From the NCBI GenBank assembly GCA_038093515.1, contig JBBPSI010000049.1:1-64000 (forward strand): a stretch of DNA of 64,000 nt, read 5' to 3'. The notes beneath the pieces are model-generated. The model was not told the DNA's origin. It was given only the letters and a program-made list of their open reading frames with translations, and made no database searches. The position numbers and the translations under genes were made by a program. Positions 22,885 through 33,800 of the stretch are shown here, piece by piece. How positions within the stretch are numbered: the first letter of the stretch is position 1; each line of letters starts with the position of its first letter. This DNA is from Butyriboletus loyo (lineage: Eukaryota; Basidiomycota; Agaricomycetes; Boletales; Boletaceae).

Positions 22885-24312
22885 TTACCCAGAACCTGCT
22901 TTGTAGACACGGCCCCAAGCAAGCGCTTGGAACCTTCGGCAGATGAACTGGTGCCAGTAAGTAGTAAGAATCATAAGCTGATACTCACTGATCATACAGG
23001 GACAAAGCACCAGCTGCAGCAACGCTACGCAGAATGTTCGCACCAGCTCCGTCTTGGCGAACGATCAGACTCAGTACGCTGTCAGAAAATGATAGACACA
23101 TACCGAATAACGCCTTTGCGCCTTCTTTCGCGACAATCTGCCTGGTCGCATCGACAAAGGACTTGTAGCGAACCTGGCAAGAATGATGTGAGATGGTGTC
23201 GAATCCGCTGGCAAGGCGATGCTTGCCTTCTCCCCGGACGTCATCATCATACGCCGCCGGATGGTGTCCATAGGATAAAACGCAAACGCAGCACTCTACA
23301 AAACTGCCTCAACAGATTGCCCACCGACATCTGCAGAACCTTGACTGACTGCGGTGCAAGCCCAACCCACGGCGAAAGAAGCTAGGAAATTGCCCTGGAG
23401 ATTCCCGACAAGGATGGTATCTCTAATGGTATCATAGCCTCCAAAGCTAAGCAAAAAGGCATGTTGGTTCTTAGTGTGGAAATGTGTAAGCGAAACACAT
23501 ACTTACTACAGCCCTCGATAGACAATGATACCGAGGATATTAGGAACGAAACCTCTATATAGACCAAGAATTCCATCCGTCCGGAGTGTCTGTCTATAGA
23601 CGTCTATGATTCCGGTGAATTGACGCTGTCCTCCCTTAGCGGTGCTCCTCATGTCAGCACTCAGCCGTGTCCGAGTACTGATTGAAAAGGTCATGTAGGG
23701 ACAGGTGGACGGGACAGCAATGCGTACTAGTCAAGGGAATAGACAAAAACAACAGATGCTGCCCCGGCGGCAGCACCACTGGCGATATTACCTACGACAA
23801 TACGGTCAGCTCCGATTGCCAAATATCGATCCTTCAGACACTCGCCAAAGACCCAAAGACCATACCCTTCTAACCTTTTATAAGCGAGTCTCCTCTTGAA
23901 CTCGTCCTTGATGGCGAAGTTCAAAGCTTGCGTAGGAAAGTACCTCAAAATATTGGCACCATTCCCCCTCCAAACTTAGCACGCTAAGCAGGTCTGATCG
24001 AGAGTCGAAGGATGACATAGCGCACAGCTCAAGAGTCCTTCTTCCGCAAAGGTTCTTTTAAAGCAATCTGTCACACCGCGATACGGGGAGCGCAAGCGGC
24101 CAGCCGCGATTATAGCCCCCTGATTCTGTATCAACAACTTTACACGCTCGATGGGTGCAGCGACTGTCTTTGAGATGGCCGCAGCAGTACCCCCCAGCAT
24201 CAAATCGACTACACGAGGCTACTTTCATAACAAGGTCGGGGCGCAGAGGAAGACGTGACTCGCCTAGGAAATCATTCGATCCCAAGGCTTGACCCCTTGG
24301 GTTATCAACCAT
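22885..24312 (-). CDS. AAC: Mitochondrial ADP/ATP carrier (adenine nucleotide translocase)
   Basis: Inner-membrane antiporter exchanging cytosolic ADP for matrix ATP. The start at 24312 reads [16 protein letters not shown]. Three carrier repeats are visible: [19 protein letters not shown] with [22 protein letters not shown] with [20 protein letters not shown]; and [17 protein letters not shown], which holds the diagnostic RRRMMM. The end reads [18 protein letters not shown], stop at 22885-22887. About 310 residues, normal for the family. Nine short introns are needed. Three of them, 24209-24263, 23792-23845 and 23174-23226, only restore the frame with a GC donor (GCGAGT, GCGAGT, GCAAGC). Apparent in-frame stops (for example after YSLD) fall inside canonical introns, so I regard the gene as intact. 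Confidence 0.9.
23174..23226 (-). other. GC-AG intron, ADP/ATP carrier
   Basis: Donor AAG|GCAAGC, acceptor TGCCAG, 53 nt, phase 0. Splicing joins [11 protein letters not shown] to [11 protein letters not shown] in frame. No GT exists at or near this exon end. Confidence 0.8.
23792..23845 (-). other. GC-AG intron, ADP/ATP carrier
   Basis: Donor G|GCGAGT, branch-like GCTGACC, acceptor CGTAG, 54 nt. Splicing gives [17 protein letters not shown], which aligns without gap to the conserved carrier segment around GN(L/I)ASG. Confidence 0.8.
24209..24263 (-). other. GC-AG intron, ADP/ATP carrier intron 1
   Basis: Donor G|GCGAGT, acceptor TGTAG, 55 nt. Splicing joins SNDFL to [10 protein letters not shown] through a split valine codon. 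The only GT donor in the right phase has a poor match (GTCTTC) and adds three residues absent from the family. Confidence 0.7.
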
Positions 24313-24894
24313 GGTTTAGAGGACGAGTGAGTGGTGATTTCTTTTTGATCTGATGATCTGATGATGGCACGAGGGGAGCGGCCTTTTATGCGAATACGCT
24401 GCGAGACTCGTAGGAACAAGTCGGAAACGAGGACGGAGACGGCCTCAGGGCCTGAACTCCGTGCTCGCCCGACGGCGCCCAACACCACCAATAGGTGACA
24501 GCTCCATTTAGTGCTAGCATAGATGTCTCCCAGTACGCGCGCACCTTGGATGTGGTACTCGTTGCGGAATCAAAGTGTCGCTTTCATCGCTATGATGGCT
24601 ATGATGACATGCAGAGAGTTAGATTTTCTACCAAAACAAGTACTTGGACGGAGATGCCACCAGGAAGCAAGCAGGTGTGGCGGGCTACACACAAATCTGT
24701 TGATACAACATCAAAAGGTGCTCACTCGATCTACAGGCGATTGTGCATGTCATGTCCGTTGTGTTGGCGCCCAACCATAATGTATGTGAATCTCGCTCGT
24801 AAAAATACATTCACTGACAGACAGTATCGCTACACTCAACACACTCGAACAAACCTTTGCATGCTTCAGAGTTACACTCCACGAAATTTCGGCT
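24313..24894. other. Intergenic between aldo-keto reductase and ADP/ATP carrier
   Basis: About 580 bases: 3' flank of the reductase and promoter of the carrier, both on the minus strand. A plus-strand open frame at 24495-25148 overlaps the reductase 3' end and shows no family motif. A short (TGATGATC)-like repeat lies near 24348-24366. Confidence 0.5.
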
Positions 24895-26325
24895 TCAAGA
24901 AGAGTCTGGCAAGATCGCTCGAACAACAGGTTGCTTCTCAAAGTAAGCAGCGGAATTCATCAGAAAGCTGTAGTCGCTTCCGTCGCCCTGTATTAGAAAA
25001 AAAGTTAGAAACCGATCGACAAGAGGCCGCGCATAAAAGACTGACGATCATCGTCATCGGAAAACCAAGGTCGAAGGGAACAATGTTCTCTAGGTACTTG
25101 ATGTGCTTGGGGGCGAGTTCGATCTCCAACGCTTCCAGGTTAGCTTGAAAGTGCTCCACCTTCCGGCCTCCAATGATTGGAAATACATACGGCGCCTTCT
25201 GCATGACATATGCGATCGCCACCGCGGTGATATGCTTAGCGCCGACTTCTTTAGCGACCTCCTCCAATGCCGCACTCATAGCCTTTTCATTTTCGTTTCG
25301 CTTCCAATGTGGATCCATGCCCACACGCCCCTTCTCGCCTGACTGAGCACGCTGCTCTTCTTCCTCGTCTGTGCGAAGCTTCCCGCCTGCCAATACGTTC
25401 CACGGGGCGATGGCCATGCCTATAGGACATTGTGAACCACGCAGGTAAAGGACTGGCTATGATTTCCAACACACCTTGGGCCTTGCACATAGCAAGTATG
25501 TCTCGCTCGAAAGAGCGATCCATGACATTCCAGAGGCCTTGATAAATCACAAACGGGGTCTTGCCGTGATCGCGAGCGTACTGGTTGGCCTGCGAAACTA
25601 CCCATGCGGGAGTATCAGAAATACCCTAGAAGCCAGTCCAGGTCAGAATAACCAGAGATGCCAAGGATGTTATCGGTACGTACCAGGTAGAGCACCTTTC
25701 CTCGTTCGACGAGCATATGAAGGCCGTTCATTACTTCCTCGACGGAAGTCTCCCAATCCCACCAGTGGACATAGAGAATGTCGATGTACGTAGTCCTGAG
25801 TTTCTTCAAGCTCGCTTCGACGCTAACATGCATCGATTTCACACTGTTTCCTGTGTACAATGCCTTTTGCCGCACCCCGGCATCCATTTGCACATAATCT
25901 GAGGAGTACTTGACGATGGATCAGCATGAGGTTGTCCAAAGGCACATGGTACTAGTACTGACCTTGGTCGCGATGACAAGTTGATCTCTAATCCCGCGTT
26001 GCTCAGCCCATTCACCAATAAACTCTTCCGATCTCTGATCCTGGCTGAAACGAAACGTCAGGGTGGTGCCAGGGCCGACGTGATCGAGAGACACTCGCTA
26101 GTTGTTGGCGGTGTCGATGAAATTCCCGCCGGCTTCGTAAAATGCATCTAGAAGCTTGAAGGAAGATTCCTTGTTCATGCTCCCCATAAACTTGTTCCAT
26201 TTGTCCCCGATGCTCATCGCGCCGAGTTGGAGAGGAGAGACGTGCACTGAGGCATGGGGCGACAAGGCGCGGTAACGAGCCAGACGAGATTTGGGTTTGG
26301 GTACAGGGGGCATCAACGAGGTCAT
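24895..26325 (-). CDS. Aryl-alcohol dehydrogenase, aldo-keto reductase family
   Basis: NADPH-dependent reductase of aromatic aldehydes, of the fungal AAD type linked to turnover of lignin-derived aryl alcohols. The start at 26325 reads [20 protein letters not shown]; the barrel begins [16 protein letters not shown]. The four catalytic residues are visible: Asp in [10 protein letters not shown], Tyr in [15 protein letters not shown], Lys in LVIATKYSSDY and His in [12 protein letters not shown]. Later come [36 protein letters not shown] and [20 protein letters not shown], and the stop at 24895-24897. About 375 residues, full length. The catalytic Tyr codon is split by a GC-AG intron (26045-26098). 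A decayed paralogue lies at 47760-49385. Substrate is inferred from the family. Confidence 0.88.
26045..26098 (-). other. GC-AG intron splitting the catalytic Tyr codon
   Basis: Donor AACTA|GCGAGT, acceptor TTTCAG, 54 nt. Without splicing the frame meets TAG directly after TANN. Removal joins TA to C and gives [11 protein letters not shown]. No GT lies upstream in the exon end. Confidence 0.82.
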
Positions 26326-26464
26326 TGCGTGAGCTGGAATCGAAGGGTGTCAATGCAAAGATCTTATAGCCGGATTCCCCCCATGACGTCATGGGGTCCA
26401 TTCAAAACGCAGGTAGTACACGGAGAGTCCATCTTATGCTACAAGTACACTCTAAGCGGCGAGT

Positions 26465-28191
26465 CTAGTTGGTCTCAGCGTTGGTATACGGGGTCGTGGC
26501 AAGTCCAACTTGAGCATTGCCAGTGTCAAAGACAGAGTAGAAGCGCTGCAACCATCCGAACCCGTCTGACAGTGGCATGTCAGCAAACACCTCACGAGTG
26601 CGAAAGACGTACTGATAAAGTCGAGACCAGATCCGCTCTGACTTCCGAGATCAGAGGTGATCAGGTAAATCTGGTCGGGTTGGCCACCGAGCACGGAGTT
26701 GAGCGCACGAGGCCAAATTTGGGCGTTGGGCGTCAATTCGTAGGTAACCTATCGGAATGATCTCAGTCGATCGTTCAGGGGGGGCGGTAGCAGGAAACTT
26801 ACCCCGCTGATGTTGAAGTATATGCTCTGCAATTGCGCGTACTGTTGCTGTGTGATGGTGAGCAAACCAGTAGTCCTGTTTCCCATACATTTAACTCTCT
26901 GTCGCGCTGTAATAGCGCAAGGGTATCTCACTGGTCCAAAGTCGCCCCTGTCGCCTTCTGGTAGGCCTGGAAGGCGTCTGTGGCAAGGAGCAAAAGCGTG
27001 GTACCTGTGTCGACGATACCGGCAGTAGTCTGCAGGAGGGTGGTGCTATTTCCGTAAGTCACAGACTGGTCGATTCCCCAGTACTATGACAACGTGCACA
27101 CGATGTCAAGGTTAGTCGTTGCACCCCAACAAATTTCACTTACGTTCGACGCGGGAGAGGTGCTTGTGATTGGCACAAAGTTGAGTTCACCGGTGTATCT
27201 AACGTTCATGATGAATTTCAGTCGGAAAGGAAAGACCGTGAGGTAACTCACTTGGTGTTATCAGTCCCTCCAAAGGTTAGTTCGCCATTCGTGGCATTGG
27301 TAGTCGACGAGGGTTCATAGAAGATGCCCAACGAATTCGATGAGATGGACCGTTGCGAATGGAGGTTGTCTGTGACTGTCGGCACCTCTGTGGTGTTCGA
27401 AACAGTGTTTTGCGTAAGATCGACTGGGCCGACCCTATGATTCACGTCAACGGGCCAATGCCCCAGTTTCTACGGCAGAGGTACTCACCCAAGGATGCCA
27501 TCTACGCCGCTGAAACCTTGAGCAGAGGAAGCAACGCCAATTGATTGGTTCTGAATCACAAGACTTGGGTTCAAGGTCACCGTGTCGGTGTCTGAACTAC
27601 CGTCAGCTTCTGTCTGACCTGTGCGAAGAAAATAAAATCCCAACATTCTTCTCCAGACATTGTCCCGGAGCCATAGCTGACGTTCTGCGATAGAGGGTGT
27701 CGATCCAATGCCAACGCAACCTCGTGAGCGAACTTACGATGGTGTTTCCGGTGTCCTGGCTGGTGCTCGTCGGGTTGTATGGTGTGCTTGCGCCAACCCA
27801 AGTGTTTGAACTCCCTACAAGCAATGTTGAGATCATCCAACCGAGGCCGTCCTGTATAAAAACCTACCGGTATCAATGAGAAGATTGTATTGAGTTGGGG
27901 GATTCCCAACACCAACGGGCATCGTATATGTCACGCCTATGACCAATGTTCAGCACACTCCAGAGTTCGTGTAGGGCGTGAAAACTCACCCGAATCTGTC
28001 ACGTCGATGCTATCACCATAACTAACGTTAGCAGCAGCCATCTGCCTGGAAGCCTTGATAGGACCATGGGGCGATAAGCCAGCCAGGAACTTGGCTGCAC
28101 GCTTGCGGTCGCGGTGAAGGAGTTCCTTCGCACCGAACGTGGCTCGGATACGGGTGGCAAAGGGGACAGATGTTATAACGTATCTGGACAT
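26465..28191 (-). CDS. Pepsin-like aspartic protease (family A1)
   Basis: Endopeptidase with two aspartates. First active-site motif: YNLLIDTGSSNTWVGA near 27810-27880; second: TAGIVDTGTTLLLLATDAF near 26960-27040. The propeptide-like start at 28191 reads MSRYVITSVPFATRIRATFG, then RDRKRAAKFLAG. Also seen are TMPVGVGNPPTQ, VSYGSGTMSGEE, SAQGFSGVDGILGVGPVDLT, ATNGELTFGGTDNTKYTGEL and a C-terminal RFYSVFDTGNAQVGLATTPY, stop at 26465-26467. About 8 introns with GT-AG ends. Polyporopepsin-like. No hydrophobic signal peptide is visible at this ATG, although the family is normally secreted or vacuolar; a 5' exon may have been missed. Confidence 0.87.
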
Positions 28192-28258
28192 GAGTGAGTG
28201 TTGACGCAACGATGCGAGTAAAGGAGAAGGGTGAGGACCTCTCGTCCAAAGGAAAGAA

Positions 28259-28267
28259 CCTTTATAG
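28259..28267 (-). promoter_or_regulatory. TATA box of the aspartic protease
   Basis: CTATAAAGG on the minus strand, 68 bases upstream of the ATG at 28191. Sequence and spacing fit a core promoter, with transcription expected to start some 30 bases before the ATG. If correct, it argues against a distant upstream signal-peptide exon. Confidence 0.45.
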
Positions 28268-29125
28268 TGCTAGGGGGTGCTAGGGGGCACTGCATCTGGG
28301 TCGGGATCGATATCGCCATTAGTCGTGCCATAACGTTCCAGGGGGGAGGCGCGAACCCGGGCTGACAGGACAGCCTGGAAAGAACCTCAAACAGGGTTAC
28401 AACGTTGATCTATGTCAAGCAAGCGAACTGAAAGAAGCTACCTGGGAAAGGAAGACTCTCCCACCGCGGGATTGTGAACTTGCCAAAGTTAGTTGGAAGT
28501 CACCACTAGGCGATTATTTGGTCCGAGGACCAAGCAAGGATTGGACGATGCACAGACAACTTGCTGGGCGGGCAGGCACCCATAAAAGGGGTTGGCAAAC
28601 ATAGCGCGGGTGCTTTGCGTCTGGCATGATTGGCATGATCGATGATCGACCTAGTCATGTGACACTATATTGTGATTTGATCGCATTTCGGTGGTAGCCA
28701 ATCGTTACTGCGGATTCTGCGGTGTAGATTCAGAAGCGAGAATGATGCGGCAAAGAAATGCTAGAACGATGGGTTCGATTAACACAACCCATGGGTATTA
28801 CGGTGGATTTAGTTCCAAATTCGTTGTTGAGACGTGGGCACAGGTATCCTTATTGGAGTCACAGATGGTAGGATCGTGTGTACGCTCCCACAGCACAGGA
28901 CTCCGATAGTAGCAGCCAGTGATGGTATATTCGCGTCCGTGTGCGCTATCAAGAACATAGATATACACTCGTAAATGGTTCAACGGGGTGATCTGAGCAG
29001 AAGATGCTTAATGAACCGTGAACGTGCTCGATGAGGTGACTCACCCGTGATAAAGATAAATTATGGATCAACAAAGCGCGAACCTGAACGTGGGTAGATA
29101 AAGAAATGATAGTGACTACACCAAT
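28268..29125. other. Intergenic between protease and thioesterase
   Basis: About 860 bases with no supportable gene. It contains a short direct repeat of gtgctaggggg near 28266-28288 and a perfect 7-base hairpin at 28769-28792. Confidence 0.5.
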
Positions 29126-30347
29126 TCAAAGCTTCGTATCATCCTTGGTTCCCTGCCGTATGTTCACCTCCATGGGAAGCATCAACGCCACCTGGTCAGC
29201 CACAGCAATGCAATATTGACGATCCCTCCATCCTTCAGTGACGTCTCCCTGACCAATTTCAGAAGGTGCTGTCCAAACCTCCACCCTCGCATTGTGGCGT
29301 GCTTCAGGATCGGTCAGGAACCGTGATTCGCTGTATAAACCAACCGTACGAGCTGAGTAGTTGTCCGATGATGGTATCCTGGCCTTGAATTCTATCGTCA
29401 TGGTGATGGTAGGGAACCAACTGTAACGGGTATTTCAATACGTCGAAAGCTTGGGAGGATGCTGACCTTTTCTTCGCCCCCACGCTACCCGGCTCACTTT
29501 CCGGGAGCAAATTCGGCAAGTTGACGAACGAGTCACAAAAGAAGGGAACGGATGATGTTATGAGCTTATCGTCCCCGCGAGCCAGCTCGCACCAGGCACC
29601 CCACTGAACGCCGCCTCCTCCAACCGATTCGGCCGTCGTTCTCGCTGCGCTGCTTGGATCGTTGTGGCTCAACAAGACGGTGTCGACAGACATCCGAGTC
29701 TCCATCTTTCTCATTCCTGACTGTTTAACTGCGTCATAAGACACTGTGCTCGGGTGCGAGTTCAAGGGTAGACGGCGTGCATAAGGAGATGGCGGGGCCA
29801 AAACCCTTTTCCCTTGGCCAGGCTGCGATGGAGAGAGATCGCCGAAGAGGAGATGAGCGATTATTCTTGTGGTCCCCTTGAGGTCCGAGATACATCAATT
29901 GATCAATTCGGGCTGACGATGTATCACCGACCTTTTGGATGAGCTCTGCAAGAATATTGGTAAAAGTCCTGCCAGGTTTGAGCAGCTTAACCCGCACTTG
30001 GCCGATCCCAGCGTTGGTGGAGCGAAGGAAGTTTGCATTGACGTGGATAGGATCTGGATGAGCAGAACCAGACTGGTGCTGGATACAGGCCTCTACGATG
30101 ACGCCCAAGGAGTAGCCTAAGGTATCTCAGTTGGCAACGAGGTCACAAGATCCAACATGCCTACCTCCTTGCGGGATACTGCATACGGTTGCAGGTTTGA
30201 AGTAAGCTCATCAACTTTGTACGGTCAATGTGAGCTTGCTTACGCCACAACAGTCCAACTGGGATCAAGCTCGCAATGGTAACCGAAGGTATCGTCGTCG
30301 CTTTTGGATTGGAACGAGACCTGAAGAGCTTGCGCAAGCGGTGCCAT
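29126..30347 (-). CDS. Acyl-CoA thioesterase-like (TesB, double hot-dog) protein
   Basis: The start at 30347 reads MAPLAQALQVSFQSKSDDDT, then FGYHCELDPSWTVVA at an intron. The next exons give IPQGGYSLGVIVEACIQHQS and HPDPIHVNANFLRSTNAGIG, then RVKLLKPGRTFTNILAELIQ. A second half contains WGAWCELARGDDKLITSSVP, FFCDSFVNLPNLLPES and MTIEFKARIPSS, ending RQYCIAVADQVALMLPME and a stop at 29126. GG..hydrophobic helix..HP(D)P with LKPGR, followed by a second hot-dog, is the pattern of fungal thioesterase-superfamily proteins. Hydrolysis of acyl-CoA or a related thioester is inferred; localisation is not evident. Divergently placed from the kinase at 30824. Confidence 0.72.
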
Positions 30348-30823
30348 ATACCGTGGGCGCTGTGGATTGAGGTCGGTGATAGGGCGTGGTAGTCTGATAA
30401 CAAGTCCTCCAACAATTCCCGGATCGACTATGGTATCTGCTCAACGTTGATGTGTTCTCCGATGAAGAGGTAGCAACGCTATCCTCGATGAGGAACTCTG
30501 GGAGATGGACTTTCCGGTACAGTAAGCTCCTGTTGGAAACTAGCGACCCTCGGTGCCACGTGGTCACGACGCGATACGCGTTTTTCCCACAGAGTTTACG
30601 CGTTATTTACGACTGTTTGTTCCATGTTCGAATGGCCCCTCCTGTTTCGGCGTGAGATGAAGCGAGTAGGCTCAGAGCGAGCCCAGTCGCGTCTTGATTA
30701 CGGTCTTGTCCAGTCTTGCAGTTCAGTTCTTGTCATATCCTTCCTTCTGTACTTGTACTTGTCTCTTCCAGCTCAAGCTCAGTTCTAGCATCATCCCGCA
30801 CGACCCAGCCATCCACGGCTATC
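30348..30823. promoter_or_regulatory. Shared upstream region of thioesterase and kinase genes
   Basis: 476 bases between two divergent starts. It must hold both promoters; I could not point to a specific motif. Confidence 0.4.
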
Positions 30824-33800
30824 ATGGATTCATCCTCAGAAGTATCAGACGTCTTCTCGCTCTCTGACCATCTCCTTGCAGAGCGCCTTCAGTTTGTCAA
30901 AGAAGTACGCGCTCTTATCCTTCTCTCCCTCCTGCTCACCGTAGTCGCTTCAGATCGGCTTTGGAAACTGGGGCAGTGTATGGCTCTGCCGCCCAAAGTC
31001 TTCCTCTGGCAATGTCAAGGATATGAAGGTTGCCGTCAAGCTTGTCCATCGCTCCAAAACCTCCACCACTGCTGCCAGAGTACGCTCATTGTAGGTTTCC
31101 ATTCCCGATCTCCCTTCCACTCAACTCATCCCCGCGGACATGCTAGATGGAATGAAATGAAGATTGTTAGATCGTTCAAGAACGACCCACATCCATCCAT
31201 CGTCCCCTTTCACTCGTTCATCATCACTCCTTCCTACGCGCTCATCACAATGTCAGTCTTTCTCCTTGTCCTTGACCATGTTTCTTCGACTCATCTGCGT
31301 CGCTAGGGCATACCTCCCCACCCTTGTTCCTGTAGAGGTATCAGAGTCGCGCGCAAAGGAGTGGTTCAAATCACTCCTTTCTGGTGTTCATTTTTTACAC
31401 TCCAGGGGCGTTGTGCACAATGACATCAAGTACGTATACGTTGTAATTCAAGTTCACGTCAATATAATACTCAATATTCGAACCCTCAGGCCAGCCAACA
31501 TCCTCCTCTCTCGTGACAATAAACCTGTTCTTGTCGATTTCGGATTTGCTGAAAAGTATGATCTTAGTTCTGCCAAAGCCTTTCAAAGCAACTTGACGTA
31601 TGGTACACCAGAGGTATGTCATCATGCACCTACCTTGTCTACTTCACACAAACGTTTCTCCAGTATCTCTCTCCTGAGCGTGCGCGTGGACTTCCTCACG
31701 ACACCAGAAAATCCGACATTTGGTCCCTCGGAGTAACTTTCTTCGAAATTCTCGTTGGACGCACTCCGTTCGAATACGAGGAAGGAGAGGTCTTCGACAA
31801 CAAGGAAGACTTGGAGAGATACTGGAATCGCACTGTACGTTTCCCTACTCTGCTCTGAGACCTCACTGTGTAACGTCGTGACGTAGATGCGGGGAAAATG
31901 GGTTGGCAAATACTCCATGTCCCAACCCGCCGAACGTTTACTGAAACGCATGGTTGTTCCCAATGCTGACCTGCGGTGTACAGCTGCAGAGGTAATGGAA
32001 GATGCCTATTGGGGCGTGACCCCAGTAACTCCTGTTCATGGCCACAGTAGGTTAACCATAGTACCGCTCATTCCCCTTGTTCAAACGCATTCCGCAGGGA
32101 AATCGGCATCGGCAACGGTCCCGCTCAGTACACACGCTCGAACGTCTTCGTTCTTTAATGCATTCAAGGACTCCTTCAAGGACAAACAGAGAGAGAAAGA
32201 ACCATCGGCGTCACGCCTTCTTGACATATCTCTTCCATGGTCCGCATCAAAGTCGACCTCACGATCCTCTGCGTCGCGATCGGCATCAAGAACTGAGTCC
32301 GCGTCACGGTCTCCATCGAGAATGGCTGCTAGTTCACGGCCAGCCTCGAGGACGGAATCTACACCGGTGGTTACTACAGGAACATCGTCAGCGTCGAAAT
32401 CCCGCACACCTAAATTACCTTCAGAAGCACCAACGGCGGCGAACCCCCGTGCTATCGTGGGACAAACATCTTCTACCTCCGTCTCGCCTGCGGTACGAAC
32501 CAGGGTCCACTCACGATCAAAGTCCCAACCCAAACTATGCACACCTGGTATCTCTACCGCGGCATCCACGAGGAAACTGTCTACCGTCCAAGCTTCACCC
32601 ATTGTCAAGCCTCAGCGCCAGATCGGTGCGGAAACGGAATCTGATGAGAAGAAAGATTCTAGTGTTAGAGGTGAGGAGAAAGCGAATGCATGCCAAACAC
32701 AAATGTTGGACTCTCTCAATTCGTGTTCCTCGACGAGACGTCCCCTTGGACCCCGACAACATTCTGCGCGTGTCACTTCGGTACCCGGTGTTTTCACGGG
32801 GTCATCCGTTCCTTTGGGACACGTGGGGACCACGGAGAAGAAACACTTACTTTCTCATCTCAAGACCCCCGAAAGGGAGCGCGCACGCACACGTGCACCC
32901 CCTCACCTACTTACACCGCGGAATATTCCCCAAACACCTAGCCACAACGTTTCCAACCAGTTCCATACACCCAAGACTTCTCAGCAGACCTCGGTTCCCA
33001 AACAACTGTCAGGAAAACCACCTCGGACTCGTGGCCGCGCTGGCGTGCTTACAGATCTCACCGGGTTCGCTCGGAACGTTGATCTCGGCGCTCATGGTGT
33101 CGGTCGTCCGGTGAGACGTGGTGGGGAGAAAAAGGACAGAGGAAAGGAAAATGCGAGGGCTCGCACAATTGTGCAGAAGGAGAACAAGGAGAATGAAGGC
33201 TTGTCTTCTCGGGTTCATAGCCCCCGTAAGGACGCACGGGTATCAAACGGACTTTCTGTGGTCACCCCTCTCAATCCCGAGACCCCTGCAAAGAAGGAGC
33301 AAGACCATTCCACTATGTCGATCTCCCTGGCGGCCAACCTGTCCGGTGCCACGACAGTTACAAAGGGAAGCGTCAGAGACCGAATGATGGATTGGGAAAG
33401 GGAACGTGAACGATTGAGGGAGATGAATAGGTTGGCCGATGCGAGCGCTGATGGTCATGGTGATCATGGCTCTACCATTCTCACTCGAACAAGCAGCGGT
33501 TCGGATTCTTCCGACGATGACGACTCTGAGGTAGAAGCAGAGGTTATTGCCGCAGCTGCCTCTGCGCAAGCTAAGCGCAAGATTACTGTTGAAGTCGAGA
33601 AACAGAAAGAAGTGAATGTCAACGTCGAGGATGAAAGGCCTACTACCGCGCAAACGGTAATGACGATCTCTTCCTCGTCGTCAAATTTGGAAAGGAGCGA
33701 GATCGAGGTCGCCAAGATCGGTATACGCGCATCAGCTCAGATATTGTCGTCACAGAACGGGTCCATCACTGCATTTGGGTGTAGTCAAAGTGTAGGAAAG

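Noticed and set aside
23690..23730. In-frame TAG after YSLD in the ADP/ATP carrier, suggesting a pseudogene
   Set aside because: The TAG is split by a normal GT-AG intron (TA|GTACGC ... CAG|T), giving SLDYTRTRL as in the family.
24495..25148. 217-codon plus-strand open frame
   Set aside because: It overlaps the 3' part of the aldo-keto reductase antisense and shows no family motif or codon pattern of its own.
32240..32360. Regular repeats that could suggest a minisatellite or CRISPR-like array
   Set aside because: The repeat is in frame, imperfect and codes for a Ser/Arg-rich stretch inside a kinase tail.
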